A stretch of DNA of 64,000 nucleotides from Callipepla californica brunnescens (taxonomy: Eukaryota; Chordata; Aves; Galliformes; Odontophoridae): contig JALIRH010000095.1 in the NCBI GenBank assembly GCA_023055505.1, positions 930,001 through 994,000 of the forward strand. The letters run 5' to 3'. Position numbers and translations under genes: made by a program. The notes under the pieces are model-generated. The model was not told the origin of the DNA. It saw only the letters and a program-made list of their open reading frames with translations, and ran no database searches. Of the stretch, positions 19,240-31,655 are shown in pieces. How positions within the stretch are numbered: the first letter of the stretch is position 1; each line of letters starts with the position of its first letter.

Positions 19240-19411
19240 TGAACCATAACATCAGGGCCCCATAAATATCATCGGAATTGGCAACACAAACGGTTTGATA
19301 GTAGCTACCCGATCTTCAGGTCCTCTGATTGGAATGAACTCAGCACTTTGCTGGCTGTTCCTTGCACCTCCCACCCCAGCTAATGTATGGGATGATTTGT
19401 ATGATGTAACC
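19220..19411 (-). pseudogene. pro: ERV protease C-terminal fragment, source of the macrosatellite junction
   Basis: On the minus strand it reads HTLAGVGGARNSQQ (a flap-like GVGG) and then LPIPMIFMGP before a frame break at about 19,255. Both fit the C-terminal part of a retroviral protease just ahead of RT, although the fragment is short. Its 5' side ends near 19,405-19,411, where CCCTAA-type repeat starts, so the N-terminal part with the active-site Asp is absent. Bases from 19,220 rightwards are the part repeated in units 2-6. Confidence 0.72.
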
Positions 19412-21699
19412 CAAAACCAAACCCCAGGCCTACCCCTTCTCTCACCCTGACACTCGAACCAAACCTCCGCCTAAACCTAACCCTAATATCTAAGCCTAAG
19501 CCTAACCCTTCCAATTGCCCTAGCCCTAACACTAACCCTTTTCCTATACCTAACCCTGACCTCAACCCTGATCCTAACCTTTCCCTAACCCTAACACCAA
19601 CCCGTAACATCATTTGAATCCTAATCCTATTCCAAACCTTAACCCTATCCCAAGGCCTAACCCTACTCTGACCTTTACACTCCAACTAACCCAACCTCGA
19701 TCAATAAATACAAATGGAATCCTAAACCTAAACCTAAACCTAAACCTACTGCTAACACCACAAGTCAGCCTACTTTTCTCCCTAAATCTAATCACAAATC
19801 TCAAAAAATCTTTGTCCCTAACCCTAATCATAAATCCAGTCCAAACTCTGAAACTTTCCCAAAACCTATGCCTATTCCTAACACTTACTCTTACCCTAAG
19901 TCTATCCCTAACACTAACCCTTCTCCCAGACACAACCCTAAAGCCAACACTAATCCTAACCTAATCTTTATCCTAATCCTAAACCTAATCCTAACTCTTA
20001 CCCTAATTCTAACTCTACCCTAACCCTAACTCTGACCCTCAAACCAAACCCACATTTAAGCACAACCCTAATCCCGACACCTAGCATCAGATTACCACAA
20101 CCCTAACGGAACCCTAACCCTAACACTAATGCTAGGACTATCCCAAACCCTAACCCAAGTACTAGACCAAACCATACCCCTATCCCTCACTCTAAAACTA
20201 ACAACCCTAACTAAACTCTAACCGTAACCCTATCCCTAATACTAACACTAATCATCTTTTAAACACCAATGTTATTCCTATTCCTAAACCTTACCCAATC
20301 TCCAAATGAAATCCAAGGCCGGTGCCTTCTCACACCCTAACGATCAAACCAAACCTACATCTAAACCTAACCCTAAATCCAATCTTTACCCTAAACCATA
20401 CACTTGCCCTGGCCTTAACACTAACCCTTTCCCTATACCTAACCCTAACCCTAACCTTAACACTAATTTGAGGCCTATCCCTAGTAGGAACCCAAAACCT
20501 AATTGGAATCTGAATCCTGTTCTTAACCTTAACCCTAACACGACTTAACTCTACTCTGACCCTAAAAGTCAAATTAACCCTACTCCTTACCCTAAACCTC
20601 AATCTAAACCTAAACCTAACCCTAAACCTAAACTTCACAAGAACACTCAACCTAATCCTAGCACTAACCTAAACTAAAACTAAAACAACTTTTTTGCTAA
20701 CCCTAATCCTAAATCTAACCCTAACCCCAAAACTCCCCCAAACCTGACCCTAAACCTAATCCACTCCAAAATCCTTACCCTAACCCTAACCCCAAACACC
20801 CTAATACTAGAACTAAAGCAATCCTTCACCCTAACCCTAAAACTAACAATTTAACTTTGACCCTAAAACTCAAATTCACCCTACATACACTTGATGCTAC
20901 CTAGGTTAGGGTCAGGCTCAATCTGGGTTTTGTGTTGGGGTCAAAGGGATAGGGTTAGGGTAGAGTTCGAGTTAGGATGAAGGTAATGCTTACAGATATG
21001 TTTAGAGAATGGAACAGGGTTAGGGTTAAGGTTAGGGTAAGGTTGAAGGTTAGGCTCAGGGACAGATTTAGGGTTAGAGTTTGGGTTCCTTTTAGGTTTA
21101 GGGATAGGGTTAGGGTACGGTTAGGTATTGTACAACGCTAAGTGTTAGCTTCTGGGTAAGGGATAGGGTTAGGGTAAGGGTTAGATTCAGGGTTAGGGTT
21201 AGCATTAGCATCAGGGTTAGGGTTATGGTAAGAGTTAGGATAGGGAATGGGATACAGTTAGGGTAAGGGTTAGGAATAGGGTTAGGGTTACATTAAGGTT
21301 AGGGTTAGTGTTTGGATCAGGGGTAGGGTTAGGAATAAAGTTAGAGTAAGGGCTAGGATTAGGGTTAGGGTTAGGGTAGGGATACGGTTAGGGTAGAGTT
21401 AAGGTTAGGGTAGGGTTAGGGTTAGGGTAGGGGTTAGGGATAGGGTTAGGGTTAGGGTTAGGGTTAGGTTAGGGTTTGGGTTATGGTAAGAGTTAGGATA
21501 GGGATTGTGATACGGTTAGGGTAAGGGTTAGGAATAGGGATAGGGTTTGATTAGGGTAAGGGTTATTGTTTGGATTAGGGGTAGGGTTACGAATAAAGTT
21601 AGAGTTAGGGCTAGGATAAGGGTTAGGGTTCGGGATTGGATTAGTGTTAGGGTAAGGAATAAAGTTAGAGTTAGTGTTAGGATTAGGGTTAGGGTAAAG

Positions 21700-22010
21700 T
21701 AGGGTTAGGGTTAGGGTTAGGGTTAGGGTTAGGGTTAGGGTTAGGGTTAGGGTTAGGGTTAGGGCTAGGGTTTCGGTTAGGCTAGGGTTAGGGTAAGGGT
21801 TAGGGTTAGGATAAGAATTAGGATAGGGATTGTGATACAGTTAAGGTAAGGGTTAGGAATTAGGGTTAGGGTTAGGGTTAGGGTTAGGATTAGGGTTAGG
21901 GTTAGGGTTAGGTTTAGGGTTAGGGTTAAGGTTAGAGTTAGGGTTAGGGTTAGGGTTAGGGTTAGGGTTAGGGTTAGGGTTAGGGTTAGGGTTAGGGTTA
22001 GGTAAGGGTT
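21700..22010 (+). repeat. TTAGGG-rich core of unit 1
   Basis: Two runs of perfect TTAGGG hexamers (about 21,701-21,764 and 21,939-22,003) are separated by degenerate words (ATAAGAATTAGGATAGGG, GTGATACAGTTAAGG). These are the only long exact telomere runs in the unit. Confidence 0.95.
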
Positions 22011-24015
22011 AGGGTTAGGGTAAGAATTAGGATAGGGATTGTGATACAGTTAAGGTAAGGGTTAGGAATTAGGGTTAGGGTTAGGGTTAGGTTTAGGTTT
22101 AGGTTTAGGGTTAGGGTTAGGGTTAGGGTTAGGGTTAATGTAGTTTAGGGCTAGGGTTAGGGTTAGGGTTAGGACAGGGTTAATGTAGGGTTAGGGTTAG
22201 TGCTAGGAATCAATTTGGAGGAAGGAAAAGGTATAGGAATTGGTTCATTGTTAGCGTTAGTCTTCAGGGTTAGGGTTCGGATTTAGCACTATGTTTCAGG
22301 TTCCTTTTAGGTTTAGTGATAAGGATTAGGGGTACGTTTAGGTATTGTACAATGCTAAGTGTTAGCTTCTGGGTGGGGGTTGGGGTTAGATTAAGGGTGA
22401 GGGTTAGGGTTAGGACTAGATTTAGGATTAGGTTTAGGAATAGGTTTTCTTTGATTGTTAGGGTGAGAGAAAGGTTAGGCCTTGGGTTTGTTTTTGGAAT
22501 AGTTTTGGGTTTCAGAATAGGAATTGGGTGAGTATTTGGAATCTGATTGCTTTAGTATTAGTGTTAGGGTGGGGGTTAGAAGTTAGGTGAGCGTTGTGGT
22601 AATCTAATGCTTTGTGTTAGGCTTAGGGTTGGGCTTTTACTTGAGGTTGGTGTTAGGGTCAGCTTTAGTTTGAAGGTAGATTTAGAGTTTAAATTGTGGT
22701 CATGCTTGGGATTAGTTTTAGAGTTAGGGTAAGATTTAGGTTTCCTTTCAGTGTTAGGCTGTGAGAATTGTAGGCTTTGTGTTTTTGGGTTTGTGTTGGG
22801 TTTAGGAATTGGAATAGTGTTTGGGATAGTATTAGCGTTAAGGCTGGGGTTAGAGTTAGGTGATGGCTGTGGTAATCTAATGCTTTGTGTTAGGTTTAGG
22901 GTTGGGCTTCCATCTGGGGTTGGTTTTAAGGTCCCATTTAGATTTCAGGAAGAATTGGAGTTCAATTGAGGTAACGGTTAGGATTAGATTTAGGGTTCTG
23001 ATAAGGGTTAGGTTAGGGTTAGGGTTTGGTTCCAAGTTGTTTTTAGGGTTAGGGTTAACGTTAGGTTTCAGGATAGGGTTAGGAATATAGCTAGGTGTTT
23101 GTTAGGTAAGGTTTAGTCCTGGGGTTTCAGTTCGGGTTAGGTGAAGCGTTAGTTTTACAGTTAGAAGACATGTTAGGGTTAGGGTTAGGTTTTGGTGTAG
23201 ATTTAGGTTTAGGGTAAGGGTTAGGGATGTAGATGAAGGTTTAGTGGAAGGGGTAGGGTTCTCTTTAGTTTTAGGACCAGGGAAGGGTCCTAAAAGGGCC
23301 TTGGCTAAGGGTGAGTTTTAGTATTTGATTTAGCGTTGCGTTCAGATCTAGGTTAGTTTGAGTGTCAGGCTGAGAGAAGGGGTAGGCCTTGGGTTTGGTT
23401 CTGGCTTAGTGTTAGGTTTAGGAATAGGAATAGTTTTGGTGTTTGGATTGGGTTTGGGGTTAGTAGTAGGGATTGGATTGGGGTTAGTGTTAGGTGAGAT
23501 CTGCGGTAATCTGATGCTTTCTTTGAGGCTTGAGGTTTGAGCTTAAACGTGGTGTTGGTTTTAGGGTAGGATTTAGGGCTAGGGTTTGGTTGAGGGTAGC
23601 ATTAGGTTTAGGTTTAGGGGAAGGGTTTTGGTTAGGGTAGAGGTTAGAATTCTGGTTTGGGTTAGGAATAGGGTTCTGGACAAGGTAAGGATTTAGTCCT
23701 AGGTTTCCAGTTAGGGTAAGGTGAAGTGCTGGTGTTCTAGTTAGGAGAAGAGTTAGGTTGAGGTTTCGGGTTAGGTTTTTTTGTCGATTTAGGTTTTAGG
23801 TAAGGGGTAGATTTTAGACAACATGAGCTTTCTGGTCAGAGTAGGGTTAGGCCTTAGAATATGGATAAGATTAGGATAAATGTAGGGTTAGTTTCGGGTT
23901 TAGGTTAGTTTGAGTGTTAGGCTGAGAGAAGGGGAGGGCCTTGGGTTTGGGTTTGGTTTAGGGTTAAGATAAGGTTTAGGAATAGGAGTAGGTTTGGGGT
24001 TTGGATTGGGTTTGG

Positions 24016-24207
24016 ACTTGATAGTGACTCCCCACTGAACCATAACATCAGGGCCCCATAAATATCATCGGAATTGGCAACACAAACGGTTTGATAGTAG
24101 CTACCCGATCTTCAGGTCCTCTGATTGGAATGAACTCAGCACTTTGCTGGCTGTTCCTTGCACCTCCCACCCCAGCTAATGTATGGGATGATTTGTATGA
24201 TGTAACC
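24016..24207 (-). mobile_element. Captured ERV protease fragment in unit 2
   Basis: It repeats 19,220-19,411 (ACTTGATAGTGACTCCCCAC to GATGATTTGTATGATG). The junction GGGTTTGG|ACTTGATAG at 24,015/24,016 is the duplication breakpoint and shows at most one base of shared sequence. It has no coding capacity. Confidence 0.93.
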
Positions 24208-26494
24208 CAAAACCAAACCTCAGGCCTACCCCTTCTCTCACCCTGACACTCGAACCAAACCTCCGCCTAAACCTAACCCTAATATCTAAGCCTAAGCCTA
24301 ACCCTTCCAATTGCCCTAGCCCTAACACTAACCCTTTTCCTATACCTAACCCTGACCTCAACCCTGATCCTAACCTTTCCCTAACCCTAACACCAACCCG
24401 TAACATCATTTGAATCCTAATCCTATTCCAAACCTTAACCCTATCCCAAGGCCTAACCCTACTCTGACCTTTACACTCCAACTAACCCAACCTCGATCAA
24501 TAAATACAAATGGAATCCTAAACCTAAACCTAAACCTAAACCTACTGCTAACACCACAAGTCAGCCTACTTTTCTCCCTAAATCTAATCATAAATCTCAA
24601 AAAATCTTTGTCCCTAACCCTAATCATAAATCCAGTCCAAACTCTGAAACTTTCCCAAAACCTATGCCTATTCCTAACACTTACTCTTACCCTAAGTCTA
24701 TCCCTAACACTAACCCTTCTCCCAGACACAACCCTAAAGCCAACACTAATCCTAACCTAATCTTTATCCTAATCCTAAACCTAATCCTAACTCTTACCCT
24801 AATTCTAACTCTACCCTAACCCTAACTCTGACCCTCAAACCAAACCCACATTTAAGCACAACCCTAATCCCGACACCTAGCATCAGATTACCACAACCCT
24901 AACGGAACCCTAACCCTAACACTAATGCTATGACTATCCCAAACCCTAACCCAAGTACTAGACCAAACCATACCCCTATCCCTCACTCTAAAACTAACAA
25001 CCCTAACTAAACTCTAACCGTAACCCTATCCCTAATACTAACACTAATCATCTTTTAAACACCAATGTTATTCCTATTCCTAAACCTTACCCAATCTCCA
25101 AATGAAATCCAAGGCCGGTGCCTTCTCACACCCTAACGATCAAACCAAACCTACATCTAAACCTAACCCTAAATCCAATCTTTACCCTAAACCATACACT
25201 TGCCCTGGCCTTAACACTAACCCTTTCCCTATACCTAACCCTAACCCTAACCTTAACACTAATTTGAGGCCTATCCCTAGTAGGAACCCAAAACCTAATT
25301 GGAATCTGAATCCTGTTCTTAACCTTAACCCTAACACGACTTAACTCTACTCTGACCCTAAAAGTCAAATGAACCCTACTCCTTACCCTAAACCTCAATC
25401 TAAACCTAAACCTAACCCTAAACCTAAACTTCACAAGAACACTCAACCTAATCCTAGCACTAACCTAAACTAAAACTAAAACAACTTTTTTGCTAACCCT
25501 AATCCTAAATCTAACCCTAACCCCAAAACTCCCCCAAACCTGACCCTAAACCTAATCCACTCCAAAATCCTTACCCTAACCCTAACCCCAAACACCCTAA
25601 TACTAGAACTAAAGCAATCCTTCACCCTAACCCTAAAACTAACAATTTAACTTTGACCCTAAAACTCAAATTCACCCTACATACACTTGATGCTACCTAG
25701 GTTAGGGTCAGGCTCAATCTGGGTTTTGTGTTGGGGTCAAAGGGATAGGGTTAGGGTAGAGTTCGAGTTAGGATGAAGGTAATGCTTACAGATATGTTTA
25801 GAGAATGGAACAGGGTTAGGGTTAAGGTTAGGGTAAGGTTGAAGGTTAGGCTCAGGGACAGATTTAGGGTTAGAGTTTGGGTTCCTTTTAGGTTTAGGGA
25901 TAGGGTTAGGGTACGGTTAGGTATTGTACAACGCTAAGTGTTAGCTTCTGGGTAAGGGATAGGGTTAGGGTAAGGGTTAGATTCAGGGTTAGGGTTAGCA
26001 TTAGCATCAGGGTTAGGGTTATGGTAAGAGTTAGGATAGGGAATGGGATACAGTTAGGGTAAGGGTTAGGAATAGGGTTAGGGTTACATTAAGGTTAGGG
26101 TTAGTGTTTGGATCAGGGGTAGGGTTAGGAATAAAGTTAGAGTAAGGGCTAGGATTAGGGTTAGGGTTAGGGTAGGGATACGGTTAGGGTAGAGTTAAGG
26201 TTAGGGTAGGGTTAGGGTTAGGGTAGGGGTTAGGGATAGGGTTAGGGTTAGGGTTAGGGTTAGGTTAGGGTTTGGGTTATGGTAAGAGTTAGGATAGGGA
26301 TTGTGATACGGTTAGGGTAAGGGTTAGGAATAGGGATAGGGTTTGATTAGGGTAAGGGTTATTGTTTGGATTAGGGGTAGGGTTACGAATAAAGTTAGAG
26401 TTAGGGCTAGGATAAGGGTTAGGGTTCGGGATTGGATTAGTGTTAGGGTAAGGAATAAAGTTAGAGTTAGTGTTAGGATTAGGGTTAGGGTAAA

Positions 26495-26850
26495 GTAGGG
26501 TTAGGGTTAGGGTTAGGGTTAGGGTTAGGGTTAGGGTTAGGGTTAGGGTTAGGGCTAGGGTTTCGGTTAGGCTAGGGTTAGGGTAAGGGTTAGGGTTAGG
26601 ATAAGAATTAGGATAGGGATTGTGATACAGTTAAGGTAAGGGTTAGGAATTAGGGTTAGGGTTAGGGTTAGGGTTAGGGTTAGGGTTAGGGTTAGGTTTA
26701 GGGTTAGGGTTAAGGTTAGAGTTAGGGTTAGGGTTAGGGTTAGGGTTAGGGTTAGGTAAGGGTTAGGGTTAGGGTTAGGGTTAGGGTTAGGGTTAGGGTT
26801 AGGGTTAGGGTTAGGGTTAGGGTTAGGGTTAGGGTTAGGGTTAGGTAAGG
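26495..26850 (+). repeat. TTAGGG-rich core of unit 2 (expanded)
   Basis: Three runs of perfect hexamers instead of two. An extra GTTAGGTAAGGG followed by about a dozen TTAGGG copies (26,753-26,845) accounts for the extra length of this unit. Confidence 0.95.
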
Positions 26851-28858
26851 GTTAGGGTTAGGGTAAGAATTAGGATAGGGATTGTGATACAGTTAAGGTA
26901 AGGGTTAGGAATTAGGGTTAGGGTTAGGGTTAGGTTTAGGTTTAGGTTTAGGGTTAGGGTTAGGGTTAGGGTTAGGGTTAATGTAGTTTAGGGCTAGGGT
27001 TAGGGTTAGGGTTAGGACAGGGTTAATGTAGGGTTAGGGTTAGTGCTAGGAATCAATTTGGAGGAAGGAAAAGGTATAGGAATTGGTTCATTGTTAGCGT
27101 TAGTCTTCAGGGTTAGGGTTCGGATTTAGCACTATGTTTCAGGTTCCTTTTAGGTTTAGTGATAAGGATTAGGGGTACGTTTAGGTATTGTACAATGCTA
27201 AGTGTTAGCTTCTGGGTGGGGGTTGGGGTTAGATTAAGGGTGAGGGTTAGGGTTAGGACTAGATTTAGGATTAGGTTTAGGAATAGGTTTTCTTTGATTG
27301 TTAGGGTGAGAGAAAGGTTAGGCCTTGGGTTTGTTTTTGGAATAGTTTTGGGTTTCAGAATAGGAATTGGGTGAGTATTTGGAATCTGATTGCTTTAGTA
27401 TTAGTGTTAGGGTGGGGGTTAGAAGTTAGGTGAGCGTTGTGGTAATCTAATGCTTTGTGTTAGGCTTAGGGTTGGGCTTTTACTTGAGGTTGGTGTTAGG
27501 GTCAGCTTTAGTTTGAAGGTAGATTTAGAGTTTAAATTGTGGTCATGCTTGGGATTAGTTTTAGAGTTAGGGTAAGATTTAGGTTTCCTTTCAGTGTTAG
27601 GCTGTGAGAATTGTAGGCTTTGTGTTTTTGGGTTTGTGTTGGGTTTAGGAATTGGAATAGTGTTTGGGATAGTATTAGCGTTAAGGCTGGGGTTAGAGTT
27701 AGGTGATGGCTGTGGTAATCTAATGCTTTGTGTTAGGTTTAGGGTTGGGCTTCCATCTGGGGTTGGTTTTAAGGTCCCATTTAGATTTCAGGAAGAATTG
27801 GAGTTCAATTGAGGTAACGGTTAGGATTAGATTTAGGGTTCTGATAAGGGTTAGGTTAGGGTTAGGGTTTGGTTCCAAGTTGTTTTTAGGGTTAGGGTTA
27901 ACGTTAGGTTTCAGGATAGGGTTAGGAATATAGCTAGGTGTTTGTTAGGTAAGGTTTAGTCCTGGGGTTTCAGTTCGGGTTAGGTGAAGCGTTAGTTTTA
28001 CAGTTAGAAGACATGTTAGGGTTAGGGTTAGGTTTTGGTGTAGATTTAGGTTTAGGGTAAGGGTTAGGGATGTAGATGAAGGTTTAGTGGAAGGGGTAGG
28101 GTTCTCTTTAGTTTTAGGACCAGGGAAGGGTCCTAAAAGGGCCTTGGCTAAGGGTGAGTTTTAGTATTTGATTTAGCGTTGCGTTCAGGTCTAGGTTAGT
28201 TTGAGTGTCAGGCTGAGAGAAGGGGGAGGCCTTGGGTTTGGTTCTGGCTTAGTGTTAGGTTTAGGAATAGGAATAGTTTTGGTGTTTGGATTGGGTTTGG
28301 GGTTAGTAGTAGGGATTGGATTGGGGTTAGTGTTAGGTGAGATCTGCGGTAATCTGATGCTTTCTTTGAGGCTTGAGGTTTGAGCTTAAACGTGGTGTTG
28401 GTTTTAGGGTAGGATTTAGGGCTAGGGTTTGGTTGAGGGTAGCATTAGGTTTAGGTTTAGGGGAAGGGTTTTGGTTAGGGTAGAGGTTAGAATTCTGGTT
28501 TGGGTTAGGAATAGGGTTCTGGACAAGGTAAGGATTTAGTCCTAGGTTTCCAGTTAGGGTAAGGTGAAGTGCTGGTGTTCTAGTTAGGAGAAGAGTTAGG
28601 TTGAGGTTTCGGGTTAGGTTTTTTTGTCGATTTAGGTTTTAGGTAAGGGGTAGATTTTAGACAACATGAGCTTTCTGGTCAGAGTAGGGTTAGGCCTTAG
28701 AATATGGATAAGATTAGGATAAATGGAGGGTTAGTTTCGGGTTTAGGTTAGTTTGAGTGTTAGGCTGAGAGAAGGGGAGGGCCTTGGGTTTGGGTTTGGT
28801 TTAGGGTTAAGATAAGGTTTAGGAATAGGAGTAGGTTTGGGGTTTGGATTGGGTTTGG

Positions 28859-29050
28859 ACTTGATAGTGACTCCCCACTGAACCATAACATCAGGGCCCC
28901 ATAAATATCATCGGAATTGGCAACACAAACGGTTTGATAGTAGCTACCCGATCTTCAGGTCCTCTGATTGGAATGAACTCAGCACTTTGCTGGCTGTTCC
29001 TTGCACCTCCCACCCCAGCTAATGTATGGGATGATTTGTATGATGTAACC
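28859..29050 (-). mobile_element. Captured ERV protease fragment in unit 3
   Basis: Same fragment and same junction sequence at 28,858/28,859. The identity of the breakpoint shows that one event created the unit and later copies inherited it. Confidence 0.93.
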
Positions 29051-31334
29051 CAAAACCAAACCCCAGGCCTACCCCTTCTCTCACCCTGACACTCGAACCA
29101 AACCTCCGCCTAAACCTAACCCTAATATCTAAGCCTAAGCCTAACCCTTCCAATTGCCCTAGCCCTAACACTAACCCTTTTCCTATACCTAACCCTGACC
29201 TCAACCCTGATCCTAACCTTTCCCTAACCCTAACACCAACCCGTAACATCATTTGAATCCTAATCCTATTCCAAACCTTAACCCTATCCCAAGGCCTAAC
29301 CCTACTCTGACCTTTACACTCCAACTAACCCAACCTCGATCAATAAATACAAATGGAATCCTAAACCTAAACCTAAACCTAAACCTACTGCTAACACCAC
29401 AAGTCAGCCTACTTTTCTCCCTAAATCTAATCATAAATCTCAAAAAATCTTTGTCCCTAACCCTAATCATAAATCCAGTCCAAACTCTGAAACTTTCCCA
29501 AAACCTATGCCTATTCCTAACACTTACTCTTACCCTAAGTCTATCCCTAACACTAACCCTTCTCCCAGACACAACCCTAAAGCCAACACTAATCCTAACC
29601 TAATCTTTATCCTAATCCTAAACCTAATCCTAACTCTTACCCTAATTCTAACTCTACCCTAACCCTAACTCTGACCCTCAAACCAAACCCACATTTAAGC
29701 ACAACCCTAATCCCGACACCTAGCATCAGATTACCACAACCCTAACGGAACCCTAACCCTAACACTAATGCTATGACTATCCCAAACCCTAACCCAAGTA
29801 CTAGACCAAACCATACCCCTATCCCTCACTCTAAAACTAACAACCCTAACTAAACTCTAACCGTAACCCTATCCCTAATACTAACACTAATCATCTTTTA
29901 AACACCAATGTTATTCCTATTCCTAAACCTTACCCAATCTCCAAATGAAATCCAAGGCCGGTGCCTTCTCACACCCTAACGATCAAACCAAACCTACATC
30001 TAAACCTAACCCTAAATCCAATCTTTACCCTAAACCATACACTTGCCCTGGCCTTAACACTAACCCTTTCCCTATACCTAACCCTAACCCTAACCTTAAC
30101 ACTAATTTGAGGCCTATCCCTAGTAGGAACCCAAAACCTAATTGGAATCTGAATCCTGTTCTTAACCTTAACCCTAACACGACTTAACTCTACTCTGACC
30201 CTAAAAGTCAAATTAACCCTACTCCTTACCCTAAACCTCAATCTAAACCTAAACCTAACCCTAAACCTAAACTTCACAAGAACACTCAACCTAATCCTAG
30301 CACTAACCTAAACTAAAACTAAAACAACTTTTTTGCTAACCCTAATCCTAAATCTAACCCTAACCCCAAAACTCCCCCAAACCTGACCCTAAACCTAATC
30401 CACTCCAAAATCCTTACCCTAACCCTAACCCCAAACACCCTAATACTAGAACTAAAGCAATCCTTCACCCTAACCCTAAAACTAACAATTTAACTTTGAC
30501 CCTAAAACTCAAATTCACCCTACATACACTTGATGCTACCTAGGTTAGGGTCAGGCTCAATCTGGGTTTTGTGTTGGGGTCAAAGGGATAGGGTTAGGGT
30601 AGAGTTCGAGTTAGGATGAAGGTAATGCTTACAGATATGTTTAGAGAATGGAACAGGGTTAGGGTTAAGGTTAGGGTAAGGTTGAAGGTTAGGCTCAGGG
30701 ACAGATTTAGGGTTAGAGTTTGGGTTCCTTTTAGGTTTAGGGATAGGGTTAGGGTACGGTTAGGTATTGTACAACGCTAAGTGTTAGCTTCTGGGTAAGG
30801 GATAGGGTTAGGGTAAGGGTTAGATTCAGGGTTAGGGTTAGCATTAGCATCAGGGTTAGGGTTATGGTAAGAGTTAGGATAGGGAATGGGATACAGTTAG
30901 GGTAAGGGTTAGGAATAGGGTTAGGGTTACATTAAGGTTAGGGTTAGTGTTTGGATCAGGGGTAGGGTTAGGAATAAAGTTAGAGTAAGGGCTAGGATTA
31001 GGGTTAGGGTTAGGGTAGGGATACGGTTAGGGTAGAGTTAAGGTTAGGGTAGGGTTAGGGTTAGGGTAGGGGTTAGGGATAGGGTTAGGGTTAGGGTTAG
31101 GGTTAGGTTAGGGTTTGGGTTATGGTAAGAGTTAGGATAGGGATTGTGATACGGTTAGGGTAAGGGTTAGGAATAGGGATAGGGTTTGATTAGGGTAAGG
31201 GTTATTGTTTGGATTAGGGGTAGGGTTACGAATAAAGTTAGAGTTAGGGCTAGGATAAGGGTTAGGGTTCGGGATTGGATTAGTGTTAGGGTAAGGAATA
31301 AAGTTAGAGTTAGTGTTAGGATTAGGGTTAGGGT

Positions 31335-31655
31335 AAAGTAGGGTTAGGGTTAGGGTTAGGGTTAGGGTTAGGGTTAGGGTTAGGGTTAGGGTTAGGGTTA
31401 GGGTTAGGGCTAGGGATAGGGTTTCGGTTAGGCTAGGGTTAGGGTAAGGGTTAGGGTTAGGATAAGAATTAGGATAGGGATTGTGATACAGTTAAGGTAA
31501 GGGTTAGGAATTAGGGTTAGGGTTAGGGTTAGGGTTAGGATTAGGGTTAGGGTTAGGGTTAGGTTTAGGGTTAGGGTTAAGGTTAGAGTTAGGGTTAGGG
31601 TTAGGGTTAGGGTTAGGGTTAGGGTTAGGGTTAGGGTTAGGGTTAGGGTTAGGTA
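31335..31655 (+). repeat. TTAGGG-rich core of unit 3
   Basis: Two exact runs, about 31,338-31,407 and 31,582-31,652, with the same separating words as unit 1. Confidence 0.95.

Larger units (their letters stand above)
15061..19411 (-). mobile_element. 5'-truncated defective endogenous retrovirus
   Basis: Reading on the minus strand, the order is protease end, RT, RNase H, integrase, env, polypurine tract and 3' LTR, the canonical retroviral order with gag, the 5' LTR and most of the protease missing. Env keeps an alpharetrovirus-like TM signature, while pol motifs (GHT near the RT start, LPQGMKNSP, ITDGSG) look closer to betaretrovirus-type pol. Mixed alpha/beta ERVs are known in birds. Every coding domain is interrupted by stops or frameshifts, so it is not replication competent. 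The left edge abuts minisatellite. The right edge ends in subtelomeric CCCTAA repeat, and part of the protease is copied into each downstream 4.8-kb unit. Confidence 0.92.
19220..24015 (+). repeat. Macrosatellite unit 1 (4,796 bp)
   Basis: This is the founding-position copy: its left end is continuous with the ERV, whereas all other units are preceded by ...GGGTTTGG. Offsets: 0-190 ERV protease; about 190-1,670 CCCTAA-type; pivot at 20,891-20,906 (ACCTAGGT); then TTAGGG-type to the end. It has private variants, including AATCACAAATC near 19,790 and GCTAGGACT near 20,135, where the other five units agree with each other. Open frames in it are repeat artefacts. Confidence 0.95.
24016..28858 (+). 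repeat. Macrosatellite unit 2 (4,843 bp, longest)
   Basis: It is about 99% like unit 1 by eye. The extra length lies entirely in the TTAGGG-rich core (26,495-26,850). Private variants include CCTCAGGCC near 24,217, GTCAAATGAACC near 25,365, GTTCAGGTCTAGG near 28,185 and GGGGGAGGCC near 28,222. It shares AAATGGAGGGTT (about 28,720) only with unit 4. Confidence 0.95.
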
